A stretch of DNA of 64,000 nt, from the NCBI GenBank assembly GCA_012932295.1, contig JAAONU010000019.1, positions 32,651,913-32,715,912 on the forward strand, given 5' to 3'. The translations under genes were made by a program, and so were the position numbers. How positions within the stretch are numbered: position 1 is the stretch's first letter; every line of letters starts with the position of its first letter. The stretch comes from Cyclina sinensis. Its lineage: Eukaryota > Mollusca > Bivalvia > Venerida > Veneridae. The notes beneath the pieces are model-generated. The model was not told the origin of the DNA. It was given only the letters and a program-made list of their open reading frames with translations, and ran no database searches. Shown one piece after another: positions 21,508 to 33,806 of the stretch.

Positions 21508-22348
21508 TAGGGATGGGAACGAATGTTCGAATATTCGAAAATCGACCGAATATTCGAATCTGAAAACCAAATTCGAATATTCTAAAATGATTTTTTAAAA
21601 ATAAAGCATCGTCGATTTTTATAAATGTAAGCATTCCGGTTATGCAAAAAAGCTGTTGGTATTGTGTTTGTTTATCGCGTGTCAAAAATGATCCAATTAA
21701 CAATAAAATTGTAATGCATAATTGGCAGGGGCAATCGTTACGGATTAACAGTTTGCAACAGGCGTAATTGTGATAACTTTTAATGTTTTGTTCATTTTAA
21801 TTGGCGCCCGTTTATTTTACAAATTTTAGAAGTTGTTTGTCCGACAATATTCAAGGATTTACGTTAGTTTTACGAAAACGAACAGCCAGTCACGCTTATA
21901 ACTCTGATATTACTTTTTAGTTGCCAAATGATGAATCAGTAGAATAGCTAAAATATTTTCCTCTTATAAGTATAATTGAAAAAAATCATCTTCGCTTTAT
22001 GTTCGATCATTGCTTAACAATATTGAAATAAGCTGTATATATTAAAAAAAATGTCTCCCTTGCGTGTTTGGACTTATTTCACACGGTTTTAATGAACGGA
22101 ATATATTATGTATTGCCAATCACTTCATAAGTATTTAAAATTTCCATTAAACAAACCATTTCTACGCCATTTCTAGATGATACATACTATGTAACATAGC
22201 AGTTTCCCCGACAACGTACAGGTGATAAAACAGTATCAATGTTCAGATACAAAAATTCGGGTAACTGATTGAACTGAAAAAAAACGAATATTCGAATATG
22301 GCAAAGCAAATATTCGAATATTGATATTAGTATTCGTTCCCATCCCTA
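21508..22348. mobile_element. hAT-type MITE (841 bp)
   Basis: The ends are inverted: TAGGGATGGGAACGAAT on the left, ATTCGTTCCCATCCCTA on the right, with subterminal TTCGAATATTCG palindromes on both sides. The flanks are an 8-bp duplication with one mismatch, CTGTAATA (21500-21507) and CTGTTATA (22349-22356). An 8-bp duplication with short TIRs indicates hAT. No transposase is present. Confidence 0.8.
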
Positions 22349-22605
22349 CTGTTATACTTAGTTTTTCTCCTCTTAATACACTTGAAATATACTTCAATAC
22401 CGATGCTTGATGAGTTTTCTACAAATAATTATTGTTATTGCCTGGATTCGTTCAAGTTTATCAATATCAGTTTTGAGGAATGGACCCTAGATTATACTTC
22501 CATATTCAAGTCTTTACCATACTTAGAGATGGGTAGGCATTTCTCCTGCATGATGAATGGCAGTATCTGAGATTCATTCTTAGAAAGCCTAGGGTGGAAT
22601 TGGCG

Positions 22606-24540
22606 TTTTAGCTCACCTGTCACATAGTGACAGGGTGAGCTTTTGTGATCGCCTTTCGTCCGTCGTCCGTTCACAATTGTTGTCCGCGCTCTAGCGGTCT
22701 TAATTTTGGTGTGATCTTCTTTAAACTTGGTCAGAATGTTTATGTCAATGATATCTAGGCCAAGTTCATAACTGGGTCATCTCACCCTTAAAACTAGGTC
22801 ACTAGGTCAAATTATAGAAAAAGCTTGTCTGCACTCTAGCAGTCTTTATTTTGGTCCAATCTTCTTCAAACATGGTCAAAATGTTATCTCAATGATATCT
22901 AGATCAAGTTCGAAACTGGGTCATGTGACCTTCCAAACTAGGTCACAAGGTCAAATTATAGAAAAAGCTTGTCTGCACTCTAGCAGTCTTAATTTTGGTC
23001 CGATCTTCTTCAAACTTGGTCAGATTGTTTATGTCAATGATATCTAGGTCAAGTTCGTAACTGGGTCATGTGACCTTGAAAACAAGGTAACTTGTTCGAA
23101 TTTTAGAAAAAGCTTGTCCGCACTCTAGCGGTCTTAATTTTGGTCCCATCTTCTTCAAGCTTGGTCAGAATGTGTATCTAAGTGATATCTAGGTCAGGTT
23201 CGAAACTGGGTTATGTGACCTTGAAAACTAAGTCACTAGGTCAGATTATAGAAAAAGTTTGTCCGCACTGTAGTAGTCTTAATTTTGCTCCGATCTTCTT
23301 CAAGCTTTGTCAGAATGTTTATCTCGATGATATCTAGGTCAAGTTTGAAACTGGGTCATGTGACTTTGAAATTTAGGTCACTAGGTCAAGTTATGATAAA
23401 AGCTTTTCTGCACTCTAGTGGTCTTAATTTTGGTCTGATCTTCACTTTCATTACCATGAGATCTTGGTTCCTTTCTTCAAATTGCCATATTGCATTATTG
23501 GTTCCAGAGTTATGGCCCCTGAAAGTGCCAAAATTAACTATTTAGACCTTGTCTGCACAATAGCAGCTTCATTTTTTATTTGAATTTAATCAGACTTGTA
23601 CAATACTTGAGTTAATACAAGATCTTGCAGGGTTGCCAGGGGACTTGAAAAGTCAGGGGAATTTGATTTTTATTCAAGGTCAGGGAATTGTCAGGGAATT
23701 TTGAAAATTGGTCAGTAAAAAATAAAAATCTAGAAAAGTTAGTGAAAAGTCAGGGAAAAATAATTTTGAAGGGCTAATATTGTTCTATTTTATTAAAGAT
23801 TGCATTTACACATTTTTCCGTTATGAATCTTTTTCTTTATAATTGTGTACATTGTATTTTAATAAAAGTTCTAGTATTATAAATAACATTACTTAAAGAC
23901 AAAAGTCTCTGCAACCCTTACAACCAAAAATTAAAATAAGTATGTGTTACACTCGAAACCCATGTTCCTCCCTCCAAGATCCATGTCACAGCAACCCTCT
24001 GAACTTAGTAAGTTCTGCTATATAGGCCTTACTGCTAATAGTTTGTGTCTTGCCCATATATTTTTTGCATCTATGGTTGGATTTTAAAATAATTAGCAGA
24101 ATTGGCAATAGAGTGAACATGTGTCATGTACATAATCCCTGTTTGGAACGGTGTTCCAACATTCAGTTCACAGCAACCTAGTTATTTTTTGTATAACGGC
24201 AGGATTTTTAAAAAAAATATTGCGGCACAAACTTCTACATTTTTCAAGATACTGCTTTGAAACTTTAAACATGTTAGGTATCATGTGTATACGTGCCTGA
24301 TATACTTTTTATGAGGCTCAGTCCATTATAGTCCACGTTGTGCTTTAACAATCCTGATGACGCACGACATCAAGTGAAACTCTACCAAAGATGACCCCAT
24401 GGTCATAATTGCCTGCACCCTTTGAGTCAATTGGCAATTGTATTTGCATCCACTGACTCTTGCAACCATTGAGCAGTTGTTGGCAGGTGAGGGACCTAGG
24501 GTCCCATGGACCCACCTAGGGTCCCATGGACCCTCTTGTT
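22606..24540 (+). mobile_element. Helentron-like tandem-repeat element A
   Basis: It starts with hairpin AGCTCACCTGTCAC/GTGACAGGGTGAGCT and a CGTCCGTCGTCCG run. About six ~143-bp units follow (ACTCTAGCRGTCTTAATTTTGG, TGATATCTAGGTCAAGTTC), to ~23550. The 3' end at 24483-24540 has CAGGTGAGGGACC, a duplicated GGTCCCATGGACC hairpin and CTCTTGTT, the same layout as elements B and E. It contains no ORF. A small MITE-like insert sits inside. Confidence 0.7.
23628..23918. mobile_element. Small MITE-like insert in element A
   Basis: The left end CAGGGTTGCCAGGGGACTT and right end GTCTCTGCAACCCT are roughly inverted. The region is outside the tandem units of element A. No clean target duplication was found, so this is tentative. 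Confidence 0.3.
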
Positions 24541-25069
24541 TACAGTTGTTATTGACGAGTGTTAATTTAATGTCTTCAGTGAAAGTGATGCCAGGATAGG
24601 GAGTAACTTCGACAACAGAATTCAAAGATTCCTATGATACCAATTCAAACCTGTTTATACTGGAGCTATTATCTTAATAACATATTTTAATATATCAGAA
24701 TTACTAAAACTTCTATTTTTCTCCGGTGTCTGTTAAAAGAGACGCATATTTATTGCGTCTGCAACTATACCAGCATATTGGTCACTGATTTGATTATCTT
24801 GAATGACCTCAACTATCACTATAAGGTGTTCAGTGTTCAATCAAGCTGTAACATCAACATTTGTCAAGTCATGCATACTTAAATCCAATTGTAGTACTAT
24901 ACTATTACAATTGATAACTGAAAAGACTGAAAGCCTTTGAATATTGCAAAAATGTTCATTTTTTAAGAAAACACGCAAAATACTTATGTAATTTCATTTT
25001 CATGACTGATAATAGATAAATTTTATAACCAAGTGACATTTTTTGAAGTTGAACATAGCTTTCCATTTA
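24541..25069. other. No gene seen
   Basis: Spacer between element A and the tail of the split LINE. No recognisable motif. Confidence 0.3.
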
Positions 25070-25671
25070 TAAGATAAGATAATATAATTTTATTTGCAAT
25101 CAAGAAGCTCTATGACACATGTGGCATATCATACAAATAAATAAATACAGAAGGCAACAAAGAAATATGGCGACAAATAAACTACATGAACGTAACAGTG
25201 TGTACATGTTTAACATAGAATAATATATACAATGTTAATATCAGCATCATTATAGAAACAAGATAACTTAAATGCCAAATAGTATGTGTCAACATAAAAG
25301 AGGGGGGTGGCATATTTAATATATTCTACACTTATAATTTTTAACAGACAGACATCATGACCTCGGTTAGTTCTACCAGATCATGTATGTACAACTTCGG
25401 AAGTTTTATTGCAAAATAGTTCCAAGATAACTATCTATCTTACGCGAAACGAAAACAGTAAGATAGTATCTTGTTAAATATAAATTTTCTGATTTAAACA
25501 AGAGTTAGTTAGAATTGTAATAATGCGTTCAAGTAAAGCAACTTAGTGTCTGTTATAAACTTCCATGTTTCGCAGTGCAAACGCTTTTTCAATATACATA
25601 CTTAATTTTTCAATCTCCTTATTACTTTCACTATTTATTAATTGAACAAATTTGAATATATTTGGACGTCG

Positions 25672-26097
25672 TCAGTAGTACTGTGAAATATAAAGTTTTC
25701 TTAAATCTGTGTATAATTTGCAGTCTAGTACAAAATGATACTCGTCTTCTAAAGAGTTGCAAGAAAAACATAATCTTTCATTTATAGGAACATTAGTCCA
25801 TCTACCAGATTCTACAGAAAGTCTATGGGATGATACGCGTAGTCTTGTTAAATATATACGACATTTTGGAACAGTTACAACGTTTAAATATGTTTGGAAC
25901 TTGTGATCAGAAATGTGTCTGTAAAATAAAGCTCTGCTTGAATCATTTAGCCTACTAGACCAGTTTTGCGAAAATTGATCATAGATTCTCTGCCTGACAG
26001 TAATTGAAAACATTTCTACATTTCCAACATTCTGTTAAAGCCAAACATGCTGAAAACCAAGGTCGTATAATAAATTTCTAACCAAAGAGCACCAGTT
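25672..26097 (-). pseudogene. LINE C-terminal domain
   Basis: On the minus strand from 26097: WCSLVRNLLYDLGFQHVW, a stop, then a frame with YDQFSQNWSSRLNDSSRALF, LTRLRVSSHRLSVESGRW and LCFSCNSLEDEYHFVLDCKL. The last is the CX2C...HX4C zinc finger that ends many invertebrate LINE ORF2 proteins. The 600 bp beyond it is 3' UTR. Confidence 0.85.
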
Positions 26098-28473
26098 TTT
26101 AGCTCACCTGAGCACAAAGTGCTCAGGGTGAGCTTTTTCTGATCAGTTTTTGTCCGTCGTCCGTCCGTCCGTCCGTCGTCAACTTTTCATTCAAATGACA
26201 TCTCGTCTGAAACCAAAGGGCCAAATTAAATGAAACTTGCCTGGGATGTTCCTTGCATGAAGCTCTACCAAGATTGTTCAAATGGTTCTGGCCCATTGCA
26301 TTTCTGGTTCACTGGAGCTAAAAATAGATTTTAAAAGTTGGATATTTAAAAATCTTCTTCTCCGAAACCTCAAGGCCTAGAACTTAGATATTTGGTACGA
26401 AGCATCATCTGGACCTCAACCAAGTTAGTTCAAATTATGACCCTGGGGTCAAAACTGACCCCACCCCAGGGGTCAGTTGATTTTAAATAGATTTATATTG
26501 TGAAGACTTAAAAATCTTCTTGTCAGAAACCACAAGGCCTAGAGTTTAGATATTTGGTGTGCAGCATTATCCAGTGAACCTTTACCAAGTTTGTTCAAAT
26601 CATGTCTCCTGGGTCAAAAATGGCTCAGCCCCAGGGGTCACATGTTTTACATAGAGTAATATAGGAAAAACTTTAAAAAATATTCTTTCAGAAACTGCAA
26701 GGCCTAGAGTTTAGATATTTTGTGTGCAGCATTGTCCAGTGGACCTCTACCAAGTTTGTTCAAATCATGGCTCCTGGGTCAAAAATGGCCCCGCCCCAGG
26801 GGTCACATGTTTTATAAAGAGTTATATAGGAAAAACTTTAAAAAATCTTCTTGTCAGAAACCGCAAGGCCTAGAGTTTAGATATTTTGTGTGCAGCATTG
26901 TCTACTGGACCTCTATTAAGTTTGTTCAAATCATAGCCACTGGGTCAAAATAGGCCCTGCCCCGGGGGTCACTTGTTTACATAGAGTTTTATAGGAAAAA
27001 GTTTAAAAAGTCTTCACATCAGATACCAAAAGGCATAGAGCTTAGATATTTTGTATGTAGCATTGTCAAGAAGACCTCTACCAAGTTTGTTCAAATCATG
27101 GCCCCTGGGTCAAAAATGGCCCTGCCCCAGGGGTCACGTGTTTTACATAGAGTTATAGAGGAAAAACTTTAAAAATCTTCTTTTCAGATACCACAAGGCC
27201 TGGAGTTAAGATATTTGGTGTACAGCATTGTCTACTGGACCTCTACCAAGTTTGTTCAAATCATAGCCCCTGGGTATAAAAAGGCCCCACCCAAGGGGTC
27301 ACATGTTTTACATAGAGTTATATAGGAAAAGTTTTAAAAATCTTCTTGTCAGAAACCACATTGCCTAGAGTTTAGATATTTGGTGTGCAGCACTCTACCA
27401 AGTATGTTCAAATCATGACCCTAGGGTCAAAACTTGCCCCATCCGGGGGGTCATTTGATTTTACAGAAGGATTTATAAGGGATAACTTTGCTGCTCTGAA
27501 ACACCAAGGGCTATACCTTCAATTGTTTATTGTTATGTCTCCCCTCAACCCCGCCCTTCTGTTGGAGACATATTGTATTTGCCTTATCCATGGGTGTCTG
27601 TTTATCTGTCTGCCTTTCACACTTCGTTTCCTTTCAATAACTTGAGTACCAGTTGACCCAAAGCCTTCAAACTTCACAGGGTTATTGCCCTTATTGAGTA
27701 AAAAAATCCCTTTTGTGTTTTGGGTCAGTAGGTCAAAGGTCTAGGTCAGAATGACCTCTAGAGTGAAAACCATTTCCACTCAATAACAGGATTACCATTT
27801 CGCTCAGAGCCTTCAAACTTCATAGGATGATTGCTTTTACTAAATAGAAGAACCATGTTGTTTTTGGCGCTAGTATGTAAAAGGTCAGGGTCACAGGAAC
27901 CTGTAGAGTGAAAACTATTTCTGGAGAGTAACTGTAGTACCATTACACCCAGAGCCTTCAAACTTTATAGGATAATTGTATTAGAAGAACCCTATTGTTT
28001 TAGGGTCCATAGGTCAAAGGTTAAGGTCACAGGGACCTGTAGAGTGAAAACTGTTTCTGCTCAGTAACTGGAGTACCATTTTACCCAGAGCCTTCAAACT
28101 TCATAGGATGATTGTCTTTACTCAGTAAAAGAACCCAATCATTTTTGGGGTCAGTAGACCTGTAGAGTGAAAACTGTTTCTGCTCAGTAACTGGAGTACC
28201 ATTTTACCCAGAACCTTCAAACTTTACAGGGTATTTATATTAGAAGAACCCTATTGTTTTTCGGGTCTGTAGGTCAAAGGTCAAAGTCACTGGTACCTGT
28301 AGAGTAAAACTATTTCTGCTAAAAAAAATTGAGTACCATTACACCCAGAGTCTTTAAACTTATTGCAATGCTTTTCGAACTTGCACCTATAAAAACCAAT
28401 AACGATAAACGATATTTGTAACATAAGCAATGAAACTCAGGTGAGCGATTGAGGGCCATCATAGCCCTCTTGT
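26096..28473 (+). mobile_element. Helentron-like tandem-repeat element B
   Basis: 5' hairpin AGCTCACCTGAGCAC/GTGCTCAGGGTGAGCT, CGTCCGTC microsatellite, seven or more ~155-bp units (CTTCTTGTCAGAAAC, TTTAGATATTTGGTGTG, CAAGTTTGTTCAAATC), then a second unit type, and a 3' end CAGGTGAGCGATTGAGGGCC, hairpin GGGCCATCATAGCCC, TCTTGTT. It lies inside the LINE at a TTT run (between the codons for N-R-N and W), which defines its ends and its T|T target. Confidence 0.8.
27534..28330 (+). mobile_element. Second Helentron-like family nested in element B
   Basis: TATGTCTCCCCTC pairs with GTTGGAGACATA to form a different 5' start hairpin, followed by TGTCTGTTTATCTGTCTG and ~130-bp units (GAGTGAAAACTRTTTCTGCTC, CAGAGCCTTCAAACTT). 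No matching 3' end is visible before the end of B, so it is probably a truncated or fused second element. Confidence 0.5.
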
Positions 28474-30939
28474 TTCTATTAGGATGATTAAGCAAATCTT
28501 CTTTTAACATCAAGTACACTTTTTAAATAAATTTATTTTCAGGTGTTTACGAGTTTATCGACCAGCTCTAGTTTGTGTTTAACAGATATGTATGTGAATG
28601 TGTAAATATTGTTCTAATTTAAAAATCGCTTTTAAAGCTTGTCCAGTTAGAGTATATTGGGCATCAGTAAAAGAACCACCTGTGGTAAAAACTATTCCTA
28701 GGTAAACAAACCTATTTACAATTTCTATCTCTTGCCCATCGTAATAAAAATTTAAATTTGTAGGTAAACGACCACCCTTTTTAAATATCATTATCTTGGT
28801 TTTAGACGTGTTTACTACTAATTTCCATCTTCTACAGTATTGCAATAATAAATCTAAGCTAGCTTGTAATGCTACACTATTTTTTGCGAATACCACAATA
28901 TCATCAGCATACAAAATTAAGAATACTTTAAACATATTGACATCAATATCAGCAAAACCATTTTTGACATACATATCTTCTATATCATTTATATACATTG
29001 AAAAAAGGGAAGGAGAGAGTGATTCACCTTGACGAACTCCTAACATGCACTCAAAACTATCGCTTAATTTGTTATAATATTTGACTTTTGATTTAACTTT
29101 TTCATACATTGACCTTATAATGTTTATAATGTTTCCTCTAAGGCCAAGTTGAATTAACTTTGCCCATTAATTGTCTCGATTAACGTAGTCAAAAGCCTTT
29201 GTAAAATCAATAAAAACAGAGTATAGAAATTTACCAGAGCTGATCATATGATTTATTAAACCATGCAAAACAAAAATATTATCCACGGTACCTAATTTCG
29301 ATCGAAAACCAGCTTGTGCTTCAATATAAACATTATAACTATCAGCCCATTCTGTTAAGCGATTATTAACGACACGTGTAAAAAGTTTGCCAAGTGTACT
29401 TAATAAAGTTATACCTCTGTAGTTATTTTCATCATTTATGTTTCCTTTCTTATGTAGCGGTACAATAAAACCTTCCGACTAAATTTCTGGGAAATATCCA
29501 ACTTCAAATATCTTGTTAAATAATGACAACAAATATGGTGAAAGAATAGATTTACCATATACTAGTATGAAAAATTCGTTTAAATATAAATCCGGACCAC
29601 CACTTTTATCTGGCTTTAACTGCTTAATTGCTTTGAATAATTCAACTGTCGTAAATGGAACATTCAATTCATCAAACATAATGCTAAATTCATTTCTTTC
29701 ATATCTTTCCACAAAGTGCAAGATGTCTTCATCTGGTTTGAAAAAATGGGGCATTAGGATTATTAACAGATTTAAAATATTGCTCAAAAATATTTAACGA
29801 GATATTAGCTTCTTTCACACCAGACTTATTTTTCAATATTTTCCAATATAATTTAGCATTTTTGCATCTAGCATCCATAAGTTTCTTTGTTTCGTTCTTG
29901 TCAAAATCGTATCTAGCTTTACCTATACATTTTTTTGTACATAGACCTTGCATTAACCATACGTATTCTATTTTCTTCAATTTTATCTTCTCTATAAAGA
30001 TTAAGTGCAGAATAAAAAGAATGTCTCATGTTTTCACAATCAACTGTATACTATTTCTGTGAACCGTTATCCCTTGAATGATTACGAAGGTTACCTGTTC
30101 GTAAGCTATGTTTAAATGTAGGGGAGACAACTCTAATACAAACATCGATATCATTACTACTTTTACAAAATTCGATTGGAATACGTCTAGTTTCAATTTA
30201 GTGTCAGTTGATGATAACCTATCAACATAATCATTTTTATTTTCACCACGTCATGTATATTTGTAATCAACATGTTCGTACATGCATTCAGTTCTATATG
30301 TTCTTGAGTTTTCAACAATTGGCACGTGAAAAACAAAGGAAAAGTCAATTAAACAATGATCACTTAGTATATTTGGTTCGCAGACTTCGAACTGATCGAC
30401 ATATTTAAACAAGTTTAGTGTGGTTAAAACATAACAACACTGGAACCTTGACTACCTACAAAAGTATAATTCCCCATGTTTTTGTCAAAACCAAAACGTG
30501 AATTCAAAATTCTCAGGCCAGTTTGTTTACATAAATCCAACAGTGCAATACCGTTATTATTTAAATGACCTTTGTCCAGCGAGTATCTTTGTAAAAATTG
30601 ATCGCTACAATAATCATCCGGTAAAAAATCAATATGTACAGAATCATCATCTAACACAAAATCAGGACAATCGGAAGTGCATGCATTCATATCCCCGCAA
30701 AGAATAAAGTTAAACCCGTTTTCGTATTTCGAACTCAGGCTTACAATATGATCAAATAATCGATCAAGCGTATTTTCTTCAATCATATTCTGTCTCTATT
30801 TCCAGGTATTACGTTAGCATAAACATATAAATAAATCTTCCAAAAGACCTAATTTATTACCACAAATTTTAATACAAATAATATCATCTCCACTTCGAAA
30901 AATAACTGTATCTTGAGAGACAAAATCATGCCTAACATA
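28474..30939 (-). pseudogene. LINE endonuclease and reverse transcriptase
   Basis: From 30939 down: YVRHDFVSQDTVIFRSGDD, then FNFILCGDMNACTSD and NYTFVGSQGSSVV (endonuclease: GDMN motif), a linker KKLMDARCKNAKLYWKILK, RT start IKQLKPDKSGGPDLYLNEFF, NNYRGITLL, VFIDFTKAFDYVNRDN, CMLGVRQGESLSPSLFSMYI, FLILYADDIVVFAKN (YADD box near 28890-28920), TSKTKIMIFKKGG and RFVYLGIVFTTGG. Stops fall after FPEI (near 29480) and after VNRDN (near 29170), and a frame change is near 29730. After LVDKLVNT a deletion removes much of the region before NHPNRN. Confidence 0.9.
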
Positions 30940-32334
30940 AACAAGATATGTTTGTAAAACATGTATGCCCCCTGTCGGCAGCCAATTAGTCAGGTGGCCA
31001 GATTATTGTGACTGACTTTTGACCTAGTGACCATGTTATCTAAAATGTAAGTCTCACAGTCCACTAAACCCGATGCCATTTGGTAGCCAAGTTATTGGTC
31101 TTAACTGTTTTGACATACATGTGACCTTGACCTTTGACCCCAAAATCAATAGGGGTCATCGACTGGCCAAGACAAATGCAGATATGAAGTTTGAGGGTCA
31201 ATGGCGCATGGGTTGTCAAGTTATTGATTGGAAACCGTTTTTTACCTACAAAGTCAATGTGACCTTGACCTTTGACCCCTTGACCCCAAAATCAATAGGG
31301 GTCATCTACTGGTGATGGACAATCATCCTACCAAGTTTGAAGTTTCTAGGCCTAAGCGTTCTCTAGTTATTGATCAGAAACTGTTTTTAGGATGGAGGTC
31401 CCTGTGAGCTTGACCTTTGACCTAATGACCTCAAAATCAATAGGGGTCATCTATTGGGAATGACCAACCAGCATACCAAGTTTGGTGAACCTAGGTCAAA
31501 GCGTTCTCTAGTTATTGATCGGAAACCGTTTTAAGGATGAAAGTCTCATTGATCTTGACCTTTGATCTAATGACCTCAAAGTCAATAGGGATCACTTACT
31601 GGTGATGACCAACCAGCATACCAAGTTTGGTGAACCTAGGTCAAAGCGTTCTCTAGTTATTGATCAGAAACCGTTTTAAGGATGAAAGTCTCATTGATCT
31701 TGACCTTTGACCTAATGACCTCAAAGTCAATAGGGATCACTTACTGGTGATGACCAACCAGCATACCAAGTTTGGTGAACCTAGGTCAAAGCGTTTTCTA
31801 GTTATTGATCGGAAACCGTTTTCAGGATGAAGGTCCCTGTGATCTTGACCTTTGACCTAATGACCTCAAAATCAATAGGGGTCATTTACTGGTGATGACC
31901 AACCAGCATACCAAGTTTGGTGAACCTAGGTCAAAGCGTTCTCTAGTTACTGGTCGGAAACCGTTTATACCTACAAGGTCTATGTGAGCTTGACCTTTGA
32001 CCCCTTGACCCTAAAATCAATAGGGGTCGTCAACTAGTGATGGACAATCATCCTACCAAGTTTAAAGTTTCTAGGCCTAAGCGTTCTTTAGTTATTGGTC
32101 GGAAACCGTTTCTACCTACAAGGTCAATGTGACCTTCACCTTTGACCCCTTGACCCCAAAATCAATAGGGGTCATCTACTGGTGATGGACAATCATCCTA
32201 CCAAGTTTGAAGTTCCTAGGCCTAAGCATTCTTTAGTTATTAGTCGGAAACCATTTGGTCTACGGACCGACGGGCCGACCGACAGACAGACAATTGCAAA
32301 GCAATATACCCCCTCTTCTTTGAAGTGGGGGCAT
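30940..32334 (-). mobile_element. Helentron-like tandem-repeat element C
   Basis: On minus it starts with hairpin TATGCCCCCACTTC/GAAGAGGGGGTATA, then a TCTGTCGGTCGG-type run and CCGTAGACCAAATGG. About eight ~146-bp units follow (CAATAACTAGAGAACG, GACCTAGGTTCACCAAACTT, GACCAACCAGCATACC on plus). It ends with GCTGCCGACAGGGGGCAT, hairpin ATGTTTTACAAACAT, ATCTTGTT. It interrupts the LINE endonuclease between the codons for GGIVI and YVRHD. It is the same family as element D. Confidence 0.85.
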
Positions 32335-32890
32335 AATAACAATTCCCCCCGAGGGCCGTTTACTGTTAGCTTTAATCTCAGTTCTATTCAACTGAAAATG
32401 TACAAAATTATCTACTTGCAAATCTGTGAATTCGCCAGCAAAAGTTTCTGTGAAAAGCAATATAAAAATTATCATGGTTATTAAATACGGTTTTTAGTTA
32501 AGTCGACAATAGTTTATTTGTCCTCTTCGAAATGATACCCTGAATATTTGACAGTGCACAACGCAACGAGACCTTCTGGACAGTACACTGAAGTCCTGAT
32601 TTCACACTTGTATCGGAAACCCCCTCATCCGTCTTCTGTTGTCGTTCCGCACGTTGCACATGAACTTGACCTGAATTATGCGAATTAACTGTGTTACGGA
32701 GGATATTAATAGCATTTGGTAAAACCGTTTCTTTATTATTGTTACGTGTACAACTTCCACTGCTTTGACGTTTATAAGGCTTAGCCGATTGTGAACGTTT
32801 CTGGATTTTGAATACGTTTCGAGAGACGTGACTACGCCCTCGTGTTTGTGAAATTTCTTGCCCAACAGATCTATTTGTTGAAAGTTTTAA
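32335..32890 (-). pseudogene. LINE N-terminal linker and endonuclease start
   Basis: The minus frame from about 32880 is open and basic: QTRGRSHVSRNVFKIQKRS, QRAERQQKTDEGVS. It reaches ALSNIQGIISKRTNKLLST (the opening NIQG of the LINE endonuclease) near 32500, meets a stop, then shifts frame to FTETFAGEFTDLQVDNF and KANSKRPSGGIVI, which stops abruptly at element C. Confidence 0.75.
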
Positions 32891-33728
32891 TATATATAAT
32901 TTTTTATGTCATGATAAAAATATGAAAAGGGTTCAAAGGATTTTGATCAGATGATGAACGATTAATTTTAAGATAACACATATTCGAACTATGATTTCAA
33001 TGACTTCAAGATTACACGAAAGAGAGTTAAAGTTCACGGGTTCAACACTTCCCTTCAATAAGATCTATTCACATATGAAGTTCCATGTTTCAAAACAAAA
33101 CAAAAACTCAAACTGTTTTTGTATCCTCTGCTTGCAGATCAATGAATACAATTTTAAAAAGACAGCGAGCAGATGAATATGAATAGATTAAGCATATAAA
33201 CAGCTTACGTATTTTACCCCATTTAATTGGTGGAAAAATATAATCTCACTGAAGTTCACGATCTCCATTCAGTTAGATCTGAAGACGACCCATTCACATC
33301 TATTTTTTTAATGGGAATTTCCATTATTGAAATTTATATCTCAACCCATCACACTGCAGCTTATGATGTGGCTTGATAGTTCCCTGTATACGTAGCATGT
33401 TGATACATTGTGTAAAACTCTGTAGCACAACATTAATTATCATCTTAGACGGACAATGCATAGACATTTATAACAAAATAGTCTGCTCATACAATATGTC
33501 ATTATTTTAGAAGATTTTGCCAAATAAGTTTGACTATGACTTCAGAAACATTTTGAATATGTCAGATACCATACGACATGAAAGGATTATATTTTGGGGA
33601 TCCAAGTTATACATAATTATATAGATTTTCACCAGTTGAATACACGTTAGCTTGATTTTTGGAAGTATGGAAAGAGTTGCTCTGATTGACTGATGAGTGT
33701 CTTTCATGAGAACGGTGATCCAGATCCT
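32891..33728. other. AT-rich, no gene
   Basis: No motif-bearing ORF or repeat seen. Confidence 0.3.
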
Positions 33729-33806
33729 AATTGTGTAGCAATTTTTAAAGTTTCAAAGTTTAAAAACTTTGAAACTTTGAAACTTTTAATTGCGTAGCAA
33801 TTTTTA
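33729..33806. repeat. Palindrome between 19-bp direct repeats
   Basis: AATTGTGTAGCAATTTTTA (33729-33747) and AATTGCGTAGCAATTTTTA (33788-33806) flank an inverted repeat AAAGTTTCAAAGTTT / AAACTTTGAAACTTT (33747-33778). The direct repeats contain a small ATTGC-GTA-GCAAT palindrome. Confidence 0.85.

Larger units (their letters stand above)
25070..32890 (-). mobile_element. Near full-length LINE split by two Helentron-like insertions
   Basis: Three blocks on the minus strand belong to one element: 32335-32890 (ORF linker and endonuclease start), 28474-30939 (endonuclease, RT) and 25070-26097 (C-terminal domain and 3' tail). Reading sense resumes on the far side of each insert. The 3' end (25070-25100) is AATAAAATTATATT plus a TATCTTATC tail, read on minus. 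Stops and frame changes show that the LINE itself is dead. Confidence 0.85.

Noticed and set aside
22606..23560. CRISPR or rRNA spacer considered for the 143-bp repeats
   Set aside because: Contiguous diverged tandem units inside a hairpin-bounded element; no spacers and no RNA gene signature.
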